Shown here one piece after another: positions 1 to 8,446 of a stretch of 61,851 nucleotides of DNA. The translations under genes were made by a program, and so were the position numbers. The first letter of the stretch is position 1. Each line of letters begins with the position of its first letter. Under the pieces are notes generated by a model, which saw only the letters and a list, made by a program, of their open reading frames with translations, had not been told where the DNA came from and searched no databases. The DNA comes from Streptomyces bicolor (GTDB lineage Bacteria > Actinomycetota > Actinomycetes > Streptomycetales > Streptomycetaceae), in the NCBI RefSeq assembly GCF_000719285.1, contig NZ_JOFS01000040.1:1-61851 (forward strand), given 5' to 3'.

Positions 1-1097
1 CCGGCCCGCCCCCGCGCCCACACCTGGCGCTCCCCGCCCTCACCCCGCAGCTGCCGTACCGCCTCCACCAGCAGGAACAGCCCTCGCATCCCGGGGTGTT
101 GGGCCGACAGCCCGCCCCCGTCCGTGTTCACCGGCAGCTCCCCGCCCCGCACCAGCAGCCGCCCCTTCTCCACGAACGCGCCGCCCTCGCCCTTGCCGCA
201 GAAGCCCAGGTCCTCCAGCGTCACCAGCGTCATGTACGTGAAGGCGTCGTAGATCTCCGCGAAGTCGATCTCCTGCGGCCGCACCCCGGCCCGCTCGAAG
301 GCGAGCCGTCCGCTCACCGCCGCCGGGCCCGTGGTGAAGTCGGGCCACTCGGACATGGCGGCGTGCGAGACGTGCTCGCCGGTGCCGAGCACCCAGACGG
401 GGGCCGTACGGCAGTCCCGTACGAGTTCCTCGGCGGCCAGCAGCACCGCCGCGCCGCCGTCGGAGCGGATGCAGCAGTGCAGTTTGGTGAAGGGGTCCGC
501 GATCACCGGGCCCGACAGGACGTCGTCCACGGTGATCGGGTCGCGGAACATGGCCTCGGGGTTCAGCGCCGCGTTCGCCCTCGCCTGGACCGCCACCTCC
601 GCCAACTGCTCGATGGTCGTGCCGTGTTCGATCATGTGGCGGCGGGCGGCCATGGCGTACTTGGCGATGAGCGTGTGACCGTAGGGGACCTCGAACTGGA
701 GCGGGCCTCGGGAGCCGAAGGACAGGTTCCCCGTGCGCCGGCCCGCCCTGATGTCCGCGCGGGCCGTCGAGCCGTACACCAGCAGCACCGCGTTCGCGTG
801 CCCGCCCGCTATCGCGTCCGCCGCGTGCGCCGCCATGACCTCCCAGGTCGAGCCGCCGACCGAGGTGGAGTCGACCCAGGTGGGGCGCAGGCCCAGGTAC
901 TCGGCCACCTCGACGGGGGCGAGGGTGCCGAGCCCGGCGGAGGCGAAGCCGTCCACCACCTCCCGGCCGAGCCCCGCGTCGGCCAGGGCGCGGCGGGCCG
1001 CCTGGGCGTGCAGGGCGTACGGGGTCGCGTCGTCCGCCCGGCCGCAGTCGGAGAGGGCCACGCCCACGACGGCGACTTTCCGGTTCCCGGGAGTCAT
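1..1097 (-). CDS. Thiolase-like / lipid-transfer protein (3' end outside window)
   Basis: This is a thiolase-superfamily (SCP2-thiolase / Ltp type) protein that would act on acyl-CoA thioesters. About 365 residues are visible and the C-terminus runs off the left edge. The start is the ATG at 1097 (MTPGNRKVAVVGVALSDCG). Family-like features are the N-terminal VAVVGV strand, the segment EIYDAFTYMTLVTLEDLGFCG, and the glycine-rich VNTDGGGLSAQHPG. The usual nucleophile loop reads VGGSTWEV with no cysteine, so retro-aldolase or non-thiolytic chemistry is more likely than classical thiolysis. It is divergent from the acyl-CoA dehydrogenase at 1174, and a palindromic operator (1143-1155) lies between them. 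It is a paralogue of the gene at 10215-11363. The family is clear; the substrate is unknown. Confidence 0.85.
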   Translation of the reverse strand, partial: MTPGNRKVAVVGVALSDCGRADDATPYALHAQAARRALADAGLGREVVDGFASAGLGTLAPVEVAEYLGLRPTWVDSTSVGGSTWEVMAAHAADAIAGGHANAVLLVYGSTARADIRAGRRTGNLSFGSRGPLQFEVPYGHTLIAKYAMAARRHMIEHGTTIEQLAEVAVQARANAALNPEAMFRDPITVDDVLSGPVIADPFTKLHCCIRSDGGAAVLLAAEELVRDCRTAPVWVLGTGEHVSHAAMSEWPDFTTGPAAVSGRLAFERAGVRPQEIDFAEIYDAFTYMTLVTLEDLGFCGKGEGGAFVEKGRLLVRGGELPVNTDGGGLSAQHPGMRGLFLLVEAVRQLRGEGGERQVWARGRA

Positions 1098-1142
1098 GCG
1101 AGGCCTCCAACCTCTGTGCATCTCGTTGCGGTCCTCCTAATA

Positions 1143-1155
1143 TGACGGCCCGTCA
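1143..1155. promoter_or_regulatory. Predicted operator, perfect TGACGG-C-CCGTCA palindrome
   Basis: A perfect 6+1+6 inverted repeat sits between the divergent thiolase-like gene (start 1097) and the acyl-CoA dehydrogenase gene (start 1174). It belongs to a set of similar sites in this window, all in front of catabolic genes. TetR-family repressors typically use such sites. That assignment is inference. Confidence 0.7.
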
Positions 1156-1173
1156 GATACGGAGGGAAGAGCC

Positions 1174-2448
1174 ATGGACGCCAGCTTCACCCCCGAGCAG
1201 GACGAGATCCGCCGCACCCTCCGCGAACTGCTCCGCAGCCGCTGCGGCCCGCACGATCTGCGCGCCGCCCTCGACACCCCCGCCGGCCACGACCCCGCCC
1301 TGTGGACCGCCCTCGCCGAACAGCTCGGCCTGCCCGGACTCGCCCTGCCCGAGGCGTACGGCGGTGTCGGCTGCTCGGCGACCGAACTCGCCCTGGCCGG
1401 CGAGGAGACGGGCCGGGCGCTGGCGCCCTCCCCGCTGCTGGCCACCGCCGTCCTCACCGCACCGCTGATCACCGCCCTCGGCACCGAGACCCAGCGCGCC
1501 GAACTGCTGCCCCGCATCGCCGCCGGCACCCTCACCGCCGCCCTCGCGGTCCCCGGCACAGCCCTCACCACCGCCCTCGCCCTCACCGGCCCCGGCCCCG
1601 GCGACTGGGCCGGTGGCGGGCGCGCCGGGGGCGTGCAGGCACGGCGGGTGGAGGGCGGCTGGCGGCTGTACGGGCAGGTCGACCAAGTGCTGGACGGGCA
1701 CAGCGCGGGGCTTCTCGTGGTCGCCGCACACGCCGGGGGGTTCGCCCGGTCACGGACGCTGCTGTTCCTGGTGCCGGGGGACGCGGCAGGGGTCGTACGG
1801 GTGCGGCAGACCGCGCTGGACGCCACGCGTCCGCAGGGGCGGGTGCAACTGCGCGACGTGGACGCGGAGTTGCTGGGCGAGGAGGGCGAGGACGTACTGG
1901 ACGCGTTGGCGGGTGCGGGGCAGGTGACCGCCGCTGTGCTGGCCTGCGAGGCCGTGGGCGCCGCCGACCGGGCGCTGGAGCGGACCGTGGAGTACGTGAA
2001 GCAGCGGGAGCAGTTCGGGCGGGCGATCGGTTCCTTCCAGGCGGTGAAGCACAGGCTGGCGGACATATACGTGGCGGTGCAGGCGGCAAGATCGGCGGCG
2101 TACTACGCGGCCTGGGCTGCAACGCCCCCAAGGGGCGCGGGCGGTGTCGATATGCGGCTCCGCCGCGTGGGCGCGACCAGCCACAACGAACCCGCAGACG
2201 CCCGACAACACACCGCGGCACTCCCGGAGGCGCGCCTAGCCCTTGCCCAATCGCTGGAAGCGCTCCGCACCGCATCCGCCGAAGGCATCCAGCTCCACGG
2301 CGGCATCGGTTTCACCTGGGAGCACGAGGCTCACCTGTGCTTCAAGCGGGCCGCCGGCGACGAACTCCTCTTCGGCCCGGTGCACCGGCTGCGGGCGTAC
2401 GCCGCCGACACCGCACGGCTCTTCGACGCCCAGGAGGTGGCGGTGTGA
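1174..2448 (+). CDS. Acyl-CoA dehydrogenase carrying an in-frame repeat insertion
   Basis: This is a flavin-dependent acyl-CoA dehydrogenase of 424 residues that would introduce the alpha,beta double bond into an acyl-CoA. The N-terminal helical domain starts MDASFTPEQDEIRRTLREL. The C-terminal domain carries the family blocks REQFGRAIGSFQAVKHRLAD and EGIQLHGGIGFTWEHEAHL. Between them, residues about 320-341 (RGAGGVDM...SHNEPA) are encoded by an interspersed DNA repeat (2131-2196) that is otherwise intergenic. Relatives have a short variable loop here, so the enzyme may tolerate it. The stop overlaps the start of the next gene by 4 bases (GTGA). The operator 1143-1155 lies 18 bases upstream of the start. 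Confidence 0.93.
   Translation: MDASFTPEQDEIRRTLRELLRSRCGPHDLRAALDTPAGHDPALWTALAEQLGLPGLALPEAYGGVGCSATELALAGEETGRALAPSPLLATAVLTAPLITALGTETQRAELLPRIAAGTLTAALAVPGTALTTALALTGPGPGDWAGGGRAGGVQARRVEGGWRLYGQVDQVLDGHSAGLLVVAAHAGGFARSRTLLFLVPGDAAGVVRVRQTALDATRPQGRVQLRDVDAELLGEEGEDVLDALAGAGQVTAAVLACEAVGAADRALERTVEYVKQREQFGRAIGSFQAVKHRLADIYVAVQAARSAAYYAAWAATPPRGAGGVDMRLRRVGATSHNEPADARQHTAALPEARLALAQSLEALRTASAEGIQLHGGIGFTWEHEAHLCFKRAAGDELLFGPVHRLRAYAADTARLFDAQEVAV
2131..2196 (+). repeat. Interspersed palindromic repeat, copy A (inside a CDS)
   Basis: This 66-base stretch is nearly identical to the intergenic copies at 37646-37712 (+) and 29446-29512 (-). It contains a GCGG-CTCCG-CCGC hairpin. The other two copies are 67 bases. 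This one is 66 (22 codons) because the start of the element reads GGGCGGTGTCG rather than GGGGCTGTATCG, so the host reading frame stays open. The similarity may extend left through the short hairpin GCCCCCAAGGGGC at 2124-2136. Confidence 0.9.
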
Positions 2449-2918
2449 TCGGCGCACGCGTGGTGCAGAAGGTGTCCTCGACGCGGGGTTTCGCCAAGGT
2501 CGCCCCCCGTGTCATCCCCGTGCTCGACCGTGCCGTGCACCGGCTCACACGCGGAAAGGTGCTGCTCAGCGCGCAGATGCTGCCCGGCGTGATCCTGACG
2601 TCGACCGGCGCCCGCAGCGGACTGCCCCGCCGTACGCCGCTCGCCTGCATGCCCGAGGAGGAAGGCCGGTCGTGGATCCTGATCGGCTCCAACTTCGGCC
2701 GCACCGACCACCCCGCCTGGACCCACAACCTCCTCGCCCATCCCGACGCCGAGGTCAACTGGAAGGGGCGGGACATCCCCGTCACGGCCCGGCGGCTGGA
2801 GGGGGAGGAGCGGGCGGCCGTGTGGAAGACAGCGCTCGCGTTCTGGCCGCCGTATGCGACGTATCAGGCGCGGGTGGAGCGGGAGATCCGGCTCTTCAGA
2901 ATCGTCCGCAGGTCATAG
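2445..2918 (+). CDS. Deazaflavin (F420)-dependent nitroreductase-family protein
   Basis: This protein of 157 residues belongs to the DUF385/Ddn-like split-barrel family, whose members use F420 to reduce substrates. Visible family features are SAQMLPGVILTSTGARSGLPRRTPL (flavin-phosphate binding region), ILIGSNFGRTDHPAW, HNLLAHPDAEVNWKG and a C-terminal YQARVEREIRLFRI. The start is the GTG at 2445, which overlaps the acyl-CoA dehydrogenase stop as GTGA, so the two are translationally coupled. The 3' end overlaps the convergent LysE-type gene by 6 bases. Its pairing with an acyl-CoA dehydrogenase suggests a redox step in the same pathway, but the substrate is unknown. Confidence 0.88.
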   Translation: MIGARVVQKVSSTRGFAKVAPRVIPVLDRAVHRLTRGKVLLSAQMLPGVILTSTGARSGLPRRTPLACMPEEEGRSWILIGSNFGRTDHPAWTHNLLAHPDAEVNWKGRDIPVTARRLEGEERAAVWKTALAFWPPYATYQARVEREIRLFRIVRRS

Positions 2919-3536
2919 CGTGGCGAGGCGCTGCACCAGCAGAAACGCGCCGATCCCCAGCATCGCCGCGCCCGACGTGCGAGCGACCGCGCGGGCCGCC
3001 GCCGGGCGGGCGCCGAGGACCGCGCGGGCCGCGAGACCGACCGTCAGATAGACGGCGGCGCAGCACGCCATGTGGAGCAGGCCGAGTACGGCGGTCTGGG
3101 CGGGGACCGGCAGATGGTCGCCCCTCGTCACCAGGAACTGGGGCAGCACGGAGAGGTAGAGCAGCAGCCCCTTGGGGTTGAGCCCGCTGATCGTGGCACC
3201 CCGCAGAAAGGCACGGGCCGGGCTCGCCGCCACCGTCTCCTCGGCCGCCCCCGGCGTGCCCGGCCGGCGCAGCACTCCCCACCCGAGCCACACCAGGTAC
3301 ACCGCGCCGGCGGCCGTCAGCGCGGTCAGCAGCCCCGGCTCGCCCGCCACCAGCACCGCCAGACCGGCCACGGCGAGGACCGTGTGCAGCGCGTACCCGG
3401 TGACCAGGCCGGCCACGGCCGTCACCGGCGAGCGGTCGCGCAGCCCGGCGGAGATCGCGTACGCCCAGTCGGCGCCCGGCACGCAGACCAGCAGCAGGTC
3501 GATGGCGAGGAAGGAGAGGAGCAGTCCGGAGTCCAT
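2913..3536 (-). CDS. LysE family amino-acid exporter
   Basis: This is a LysE/RhtB-type translocator of 207 residues that exports amino acids or related small molecules across the cytoplasmic membrane. The N-terminal signature LSFLAIDLLLVCVPGADWAYAISAGLRDR matches the family (PGPD-like motif, here PGAD), and about six hydrophobic segments follow. The gene is divergent from an Lrp/AsnC regulator at 3619. That arrangement is very common for LysE exporters, where the regulator senses the exported amino acid. The length is normal for the family. Confidence 0.93.
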   Translation of the reverse strand: MDSGLLLSFLAIDLLLVCVPGADWAYAISAGLRDRSPVTAVAGLVTGYALHTVLAVAGLAVLVAGEPGLLTALTAAGAVYLVWLGWGVLRRPGTPGAAEETVAASPARAFLRGATISGLNPKGLLLYLSVLPQFLVTRGDHLPVPAQTAVLGLLHMACCAAVYLTVGLAARAVLGARPAAARAVARTSGAAMLGIGAFLLVQRLATL

Positions 3537-3599
3537 GGTGGGGACATTAGGCGGAAATGGCCCGAAAGTGTTGTCGAAGTTTGCCCATGATCGCCGCTG

Positions 3600-3620
3600 A
3601 TGAGGGAAGATCTACCTCAT
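3600..3620. promoter_or_regulatory. Inverted repeat at the start of the AsnC-type gene
   Basis: ATGAGG and CCTCAT face each other across 9 bases centred on AGATCT. The right arm overlaps the ATG at 3619. This is a plausible autoregulatory Lrp/AsnC site in the 82-base gap shared with the divergent lysE-type gene. The functional reading is inference from position. Confidence 0.4.
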
Positions 3621-4071
3621 GGACGACGTGGACAGAAAGATTCTTGCCGAGCTCCAACAGGACGGGCGGCTGACCGTGACCGAGCTGGCCGCGCGGGTGC
3701 GGCTCAGCGTCTCGCCGTGCCACCGGCGGCTGCGGGAGCTGGAGCGGGCCGGTGCCATCAGCGGGTACCGGGCCGTCGTGGACCCGGCCGCCGTCGGGCT
3801 GAACTTCGAGGCGCTGGTCTTCGTCTCCATGCGGCAGGAGGACCGGGACACGGTCGCCGGGTTCGAGCGGGCCATCTCGGACATCCCCCATGTCCTGGAC
3901 GCGCAACGGCTGTTCGGCGAGCCCGACTACCTGCTGCGGGTCGCCACGGCCGACCTCGCCGCCTTCCAGCGGCTGTACGACGAGCGGCTGGCGACACTGC
4001 CGGGGGTTCAGCGGCTCACCTCGACGCTGGTGATGAAGCACGTCGTACAGGATCGTCCGCTGCCCGCATGA
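3619..4071 (+). CDS. Lrp/AsnC family transcriptional regulator
   Basis: This is a feast/famine regulator of 150 residues. The N-terminal helix-turn-helix is DDVDRKILAELQQDGRLTVTELAARVRLSVSPCHRRLRELE. The C-terminal RAM/ligand domain begins near VVDPAAVGLNFEALVFV and includes GEPDYLLRVATADL. It probably binds an amino acid and controls the divergent LysE-type exporter. The ATG at 3619 is embedded in an inverted repeat, which suggests autoregulation. A strong bidirectional terminator follows at 4075-4113. Confidence 0.95.
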   Translation: MDDVDRKILAELQQDGRLTVTELAARVRLSVSPCHRRLRELERAGAISGYRAVVDPAAVGLNFEALVFVSMRQEDRDTVAGFERAISDIPHVLDAQRLFGEPDYLLRVATADLAAFQRLYDERLATLPGVQRLTSTLVMKHVVQDRPLPA

Positions 4072-4074
4072 CAC

Positions 4075-4113
4075 GGCAGGCGGCGGCCCACCTCGGGTGA
4101 GCCGCCGCCTGCC
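4075..4113. terminator. Bidirectional terminator hairpin
   Basis: A perfect 13-bp stem (GGCAGGCGGCGGC at 4075-4087 against 4101-4113) has a 13-base loop that can itself form a small CACC/GGTG stem. It lies between the convergent AsnC-type and TetR-type genes. There is no U tract, as is usual in Streptomyces. Confidence 0.85.
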
Positions 4114-4138
4114 AGACAGGACTTGCTGAGCCGGAGAA

Positions 4139-4786
4139 CTACTTCGTCGGCTTCTTCCCGGTCACGCCCAGGTGCACCAACAGCGCCAGGTTCGGCTTGA
4201 GTTCGGCCTGCTTGACGCCCCAGGTCTGGAAGCCCTTCTGGTGCGAGGCCACCGCCGCGAGCATCGCGACGATCGAACCCGCGACCGCGGCCGGGTTGAC
4301 GTCCTTGTCGACCTTGCCCTTGGCCTGCAGCTGACTGACCGCTTCCGCGAGGGAGTTGTTGACGGAGTTCAGGATCTTCATGCGGATCTTGTAAAAGCGC
4401 TTGTCGCCCTCGGACGCACCGAGGTCGACGACCCTGAGGATCGCGTCGTTCTTGCGCCAGAACTCCAGGAATCCGTCCACGAGTTCCTGCGCCGTCTGCC
4501 AGCCGGCCTTGCCGACCCAGCTGCGGCCCTCCACGAGCTCGGTCAACCCGGCGCCCTCGGCGGCCATTTGCTCGGCGATCTCCAGGACGGCGCCCTCGAC
4601 GTCTGGGAAGTACTGATAGAAGGTCGCGGGTGAAGTACCCGCCTTCCGGGCGACATCGATGACTTTGACGTCCCGGTACGGGGAAGAGCTGAGCATCTCG
4701 CTGAGGCAGTCGAGCAGCTTCTGCCGGGTCGCCTGCCCACGCCGGCCGGCCACGCGGCCGTCGACGGTACGCACTTGTCCTGTCAT
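4139..4786 (-). CDS. TetR family transcriptional regulator
   Basis: This is a TetR-type repressor of 215 residues. The DNA-binding domain is RRGQATRQKLLDCLSEMLSS followed by the helix-turn-helix KVIDVARKAGTSPATFYQYFPDVEGAVLE. The ligand domain includes LVDGFLEFWRKNDAILRVVDL and FYKIRMKILNSV. It is the only TetR-family gene in the window, which makes it the nearest candidate reader of the TGACGGNCCGTCA sites. No such site lies in its own upstream region, so the link is only a hypothesis. It ends at a terminator shared with the AsnC-type gene and is divergent from kbpA. Confidence 0.93.
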   Translation of the reverse strand: MTGQVRTVDGRVAGRRGQATRQKLLDCLSEMLSSSPYRDVKVIDVARKAGTSPATFYQYFPDVEGAVLEIAEQMAAEGAGLTELVEGRSWVGKAGWQTAQELVDGFLEFWRKNDAILRVVDLGASEGDKRFYKIRMKILNSVNNSLAEAVSQLQAKGKVDKDVNPAAVAGSIVAMLAAVASHQKGFQTWGVKQAELKPNLALLVHLGVTGKKPTK

Positions 4787-4908
4787 GTCGTCAGCTTACC
4801 GAGGCGTGATCGGGGCGCGATTCGGCCGACTGCAAATGGGGTGCACGGGGACGCGGAGTCTGGTGTGCCTGGTCTGCGCGCTGCGTGAGACGCCGTTACT
4901 TTGGCGAC

Positions 4909-5667
4909 ATGGCCGAAAACAGGGCATCCGCGAACGGAACGGGATACGCAGAGGGCGTCCCGTGCTGGGTGGACGCGCAGCTTCCCGATGTCGAGGCAGG
5001 CAAGCGGTTCTACGGTGAGCTCTTCGGATGGGACTTCGAGGAGGCGTACGACTCCACCGTGTGGGCGCTGAAGGACGGTGAGCGGGTCGCCGCGCTCGCG
5101 CGCAAGCCGGACGGGCGGCTGCCCAGCGTATGGACGGTGTACTTCGCCACCCCGGACGCCCGGGCGCTGGGGCAGCGGATCCGCGCGGCGGGCGGTCAGG
5201 TGGTCATCCCGCCCGTGCCGGTCGGGGCCGGGCTGGGCAGTGCCGCGCTGGTCACCGACCCCGAGGGCGCCGTCTTCGCGCTCTGGCAGCCGGGCAGCCA
5301 CCCGGGTTTCGGCAAGCGGCACGAGCCCGGCACCTTCGGATGGGCCGAGCTGTACGCCCGGGACACCGAGATCGCCAACGCCTTCTACGGCGGGCTCTTC
5401 GCCGACGCCCTGTTCGGGCCGGAGGCGGAGCCGGACTTCGGGCGCGCGGCCGTCGCGGAGGTCTTCCCGGAGATGATGCCGCCCCATTTCGTCGTCCACT
5501 TCCAGGTGGCGGACTGTGAAGAGGCCCTCGGCACGGTGAACCGGCTCGGCGGGCGGGTCCAGGTGCCGCCCTTCGAAACGTCGTACGGGAAGGTCGCGGT
5601 CGTCACCGACGATCAGGGGGCGTCCTTCGCGGTCCTGGAACGCCGCGTGACGGCCCCGGAAGTCTGA
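4909..5667 (+). CDS. kbpA: KbpA-like AfsK-binding protein (two VOC/glyoxalase domains)
   Basis: This is a VOC-superfamily protein of 252 residues with two tandem glyoxalase-like domains. The first starts at GVPCWVDAQLPDVEAGKRFYGELFGWDFE. The second starts at GTFGWAELYARDTEIANAFYGGLFADAL. In S. coelicolor a 252-residue protein encoded just upstream of afsK, KbpA, binds AfsK and inhibits its autophosphorylation. Position and exact length agree here, and the assignment rests on those. I chose the ATG at 4909 over the GTG at 4885. No Shine-Dalgarno is visible, and a TACTTT -10-like element (4898-4903) five bases upstream suggests a leaderless mRNA. Confidence 0.82.
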   Translation: MAENRASANGTGYAEGVPCWVDAQLPDVEAGKRFYGELFGWDFEEAYDSTVWALKDGERVAALARKPDGRLPSVWTVYFATPDARALGQRIRAAGGQVVIPPVPVGAGLGSAALVTDPEGAVFALWQPGSHPGFGKRHEPGTFGWAELYARDTEIANAFYGGLFADALFGPEAEPDFGRAAVAEVFPEMMPPHFVVHFQVADCEEALGTVNRLGGRVQVPPFETSYGKVAVVTDDQGASFAVLERRVTAPEV

Positions 5668-5806
5668 CCTCACTCTTACCTCTGGCGTCCCACCATACGA
5701 ACCGGTGCTTTCCGTCGGGTGCCCGAGTGTGGTTTTGTCCCAAGACACCCCGTTCCGCCCTCGGGTTCGCAACCACGCCCTCGGACAGGAAGAATCGGGG
5801 TGCGTG

Positions 5807-5818
5807 CCGCCTAGGCGG
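5807..5818. promoter_or_regulatory. Palindrome upstream of afsK
   Basis: This is a perfect 12-base palindrome, CCGCCTAGGCGG, in the 226-base gap between kbpA and afsK. It contains CTAG, which is rare in Streptomyces DNA. It is a possible operator for afsK. I know of no assigned regulator. Confidence 0.35.
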
Positions 5819-5893
5819 TGCGGTGGTGAGACGCTGCACGGGGTCGCGTACATATCTGGGTGACGGGGCCCGTACGGGGAGGTGGCAGGCAGA

Positions 5894-8274
5894 GTGGTGG
5901 ATCAGCTGACGCAGCACGATCCGCGCAGAATCGGGCCGTTCGAGGTGCTCGGACGGCTGGGTGCCGGCGGCATGGGGCTGGTCTATCTCGCGCGCTCGGC
6001 TTCGGGCCGGCGCGTGGCGATCAAGACGGTCCGTACGGAGCTCGCCGAGGACCAGCTGTTCCGCGTCCGCTTCACGCGTGAGGTGGAGGCGGCCCGGGCG
6101 GTCTCCGGCTTCTACACGGCGGCCGTCGTCGACGCCGACCCGCGCGCGGCCGTGCCGTGGCTGGCCACCGCGTACGTCCCCGCGCCCTCCCTCGAGGAGA
6201 TAGTGAACGAGTGCGGGCCGCTCCCGGCCCAGGCGGTGCGCTGGCTGGCGGCGGGGGTCGCGGAGGCCCTGCAGTCCATCCACGGCGCCGGTCTCGTGCA
6301 CCGCGACCTCAAGCCGTCCAACGTGCTCGTCGTCGAGGACGGCCCCCGGGTGATCGACTTCGGCATCGCGTCCGGCGTCTCGAACACGCGGCTGACCATG
6401 ACCAACGTCGCCGTCGGCACCCCCGCCTACATGTCCCCGGAGCAGGCGAAGGACTCCCGCAGCGTGACCGGCGCGAGCGATGTCTTCTCGCTCGGCTCGA
6501 TGCTGGTGTTCGCCGCCACCGGACACCCGCCCTTCCACGGCGCCAACCCGGTCGAGACGGTCTTCATGCTGCTGCGCGAGGGCCCGGACCTCGAAGGCCT
6601 CCCGGACGAGCTGCGGCCGCTGATCGAGTCCTGTATGCAGATGGACCCGACGGCCCGTCCGAACCCGGCCGACCTCCAGGCCCAGCTGGCCCCGCACCTC
6701 TTCGGCTCCGGTTCCGACGACAGCGGTACGGCGTCGGCGTGGCTGCCCGAGCGGGCGGTGAGCCTGATCGAGGCGCGGCGCGGCGGGCGCCCCGCGACGA
6801 AGCCCTCGTCGTCCTCGGGCCGCAGCGGCGGCCGCATCGCCCCGCACCCGTCCCGGCGCCCGTCCCGCCCCCGCCCTCGCACGACCCGGTCGTGCCCGGC
6901 CCGCAGCCGGCGCCCGTCCCGGTCGGCGCCCCCGACACCGGCCCCGTACGGCTGGCCGGCGCCGCGGTCCCGATCGGCCCCGGACCCCGCGTCGCCGACA
7001 CGCGCGCCGCCGCCATGCAGGCGCCCGCGCCGGAGGCCGGCCTCGTCGCCTCCTGGTCCAAGCCCCGCCCCGGCGTCAACGGCACCGACCCCGCCGTAGG
7101 CCCCGCCGTACCGGCCGCCCCGCCGGTGCCCCCGGAGCCGGCGGCCGGCTGGCGCCCCTGGCGATTCCGCATGTCGAACGATGTCTGGGGCACCCCCTCC
7201 GTCGCCGACGACCTCGTCTACGTCACCTCCTTCGAGGTGCACGCCCTGGACGTGGCCACCGGCCGGCGCCGCTTCAAGACGCGGGACGTGGCCTGGTCGA
7301 TGGCGGTCGCGGACGGCCGTATCCACGCCTCCGACGGCCCGACCCTGTTCGCCCTGGACTGCAGGGAGGGCGGCGACCTGTGGCGGCTGCAGACGGACGC
7401 CTGGGTCTACTCGCTCAAGGCCGAGCGGGGCACCGTCGTCACCGGCACCCGCGGCGGCGGCGTCCAGGCCTGGGAGGCCTCGGGCGGCCAGAAGCTATGG
7501 GAGATCACCGGGGCGCAGTCCGACTTCGAGTCGCCGGAGGCGGGGCCCGCGCTGTACGACGGCACGGTGTACGTCTGGCAGGACGCCCGCCTGCGCGCCC
7601 TGGACGCCCGCACCGGCGACGAGCGCTGGTCGTACCCCATCGGGGACGCGGCCTCCTGCGGCGGCGTCCCCGTGCGGGTGGCCCAGGCGCCGGACGGCTG
7701 CGTGTACGTCTCGGCCGGGACGCGGGTGCTCTCGCTGGACGTGGCGAGCGGTCGCGTCCGCTGGCACTTCGAGGCCCCGGCGGTCTTCCTGTGCCCGCCG
7801 GCCTTCGTGCCGGGTCCCGCGGTGACCGGCGGCGGCGTGTACCTCGCCGACTACCTGGGCACGGTCTACGCCCTGGACGCCGCCGACGGCCGCGACCGCT
7901 GGCGCATCGCCACGGAGTCTCGTTCCTCGATCGAGCCGGTGCTGGTGGCTGCCGGTCATGTGCACGTTGGCAGCGGCAAGGGGCTGTACACCCTGGACGC
8001 GGTCACGGGGACGCCGAAGTGGCGTTTCCAGGCGGGCGGGGACATCGTGGGCGCGCCCGCGGTGGCCGAGGGCCGGATTCACTTCGGGTCCACCGACCAC
8101 CTGCTGTACACGCTGAAGGCCGACGACGGTCGCCTGCGCTGGAAGCTGGCGACCGGGGGCGAGATCACCGGGTCGCCGGTGGTGAAGGACGGGGTTGTGT
8201 ACGCGTGCAGCAAGGATCGGTGCGTGTACGCGCTGGATGCGGAGAAGGGGACGGGGACGGCTCGGACTGCGTGA
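5894..8274 (+). pseudogene. afsK: afsK: serine/threonine kinase with PQQ-type propeller, frameshifted
   Basis: This is the AfsK kinase that phosphorylates AfsR. The cytoplasmic kinase domain (residues 1 to about 280) has GRLGAGGMG, the lysine in VAIK (44), HRDLKPSN (136-143), DFG (155-157) and Thr168 in the activation loop, the residue reported as the AfsK autophosphorylation site. A Pro-rich linker leads to a C-terminal PQQ-like beta-propeller (repeats such as YTLDAVTGTPKWRFQ and YALDAEKG). The kinase frame runs into a TAG at 7097-7099 and the propeller lies one frame back. Adding one C to the run at 6840-6843 restores [15 protein letters not shown] and an intact protein of about 793 residues. 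This is either a true mutation, phase variation or a sequencing error. The start is the GTG at 5894, giving [12 protein letters not shown]. Confidence 0.9.
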
Positions 8275-8446
8275 GTGCGCGCTGCCCTGGGACGGCCGTC
8301 GTGCGGTGCACGGAAGGGGGCCGGACGGCGGCCGTCGCTGCGGGGGAGCGGTGCTGTCACCGCTGCCACAGCAGACGCTACGCCCAGTACGCGGAGGTCG
8401 CCACGCGGTGACATGGTCGTGACAGTTGATCGCTAGAGTCGTCGGC

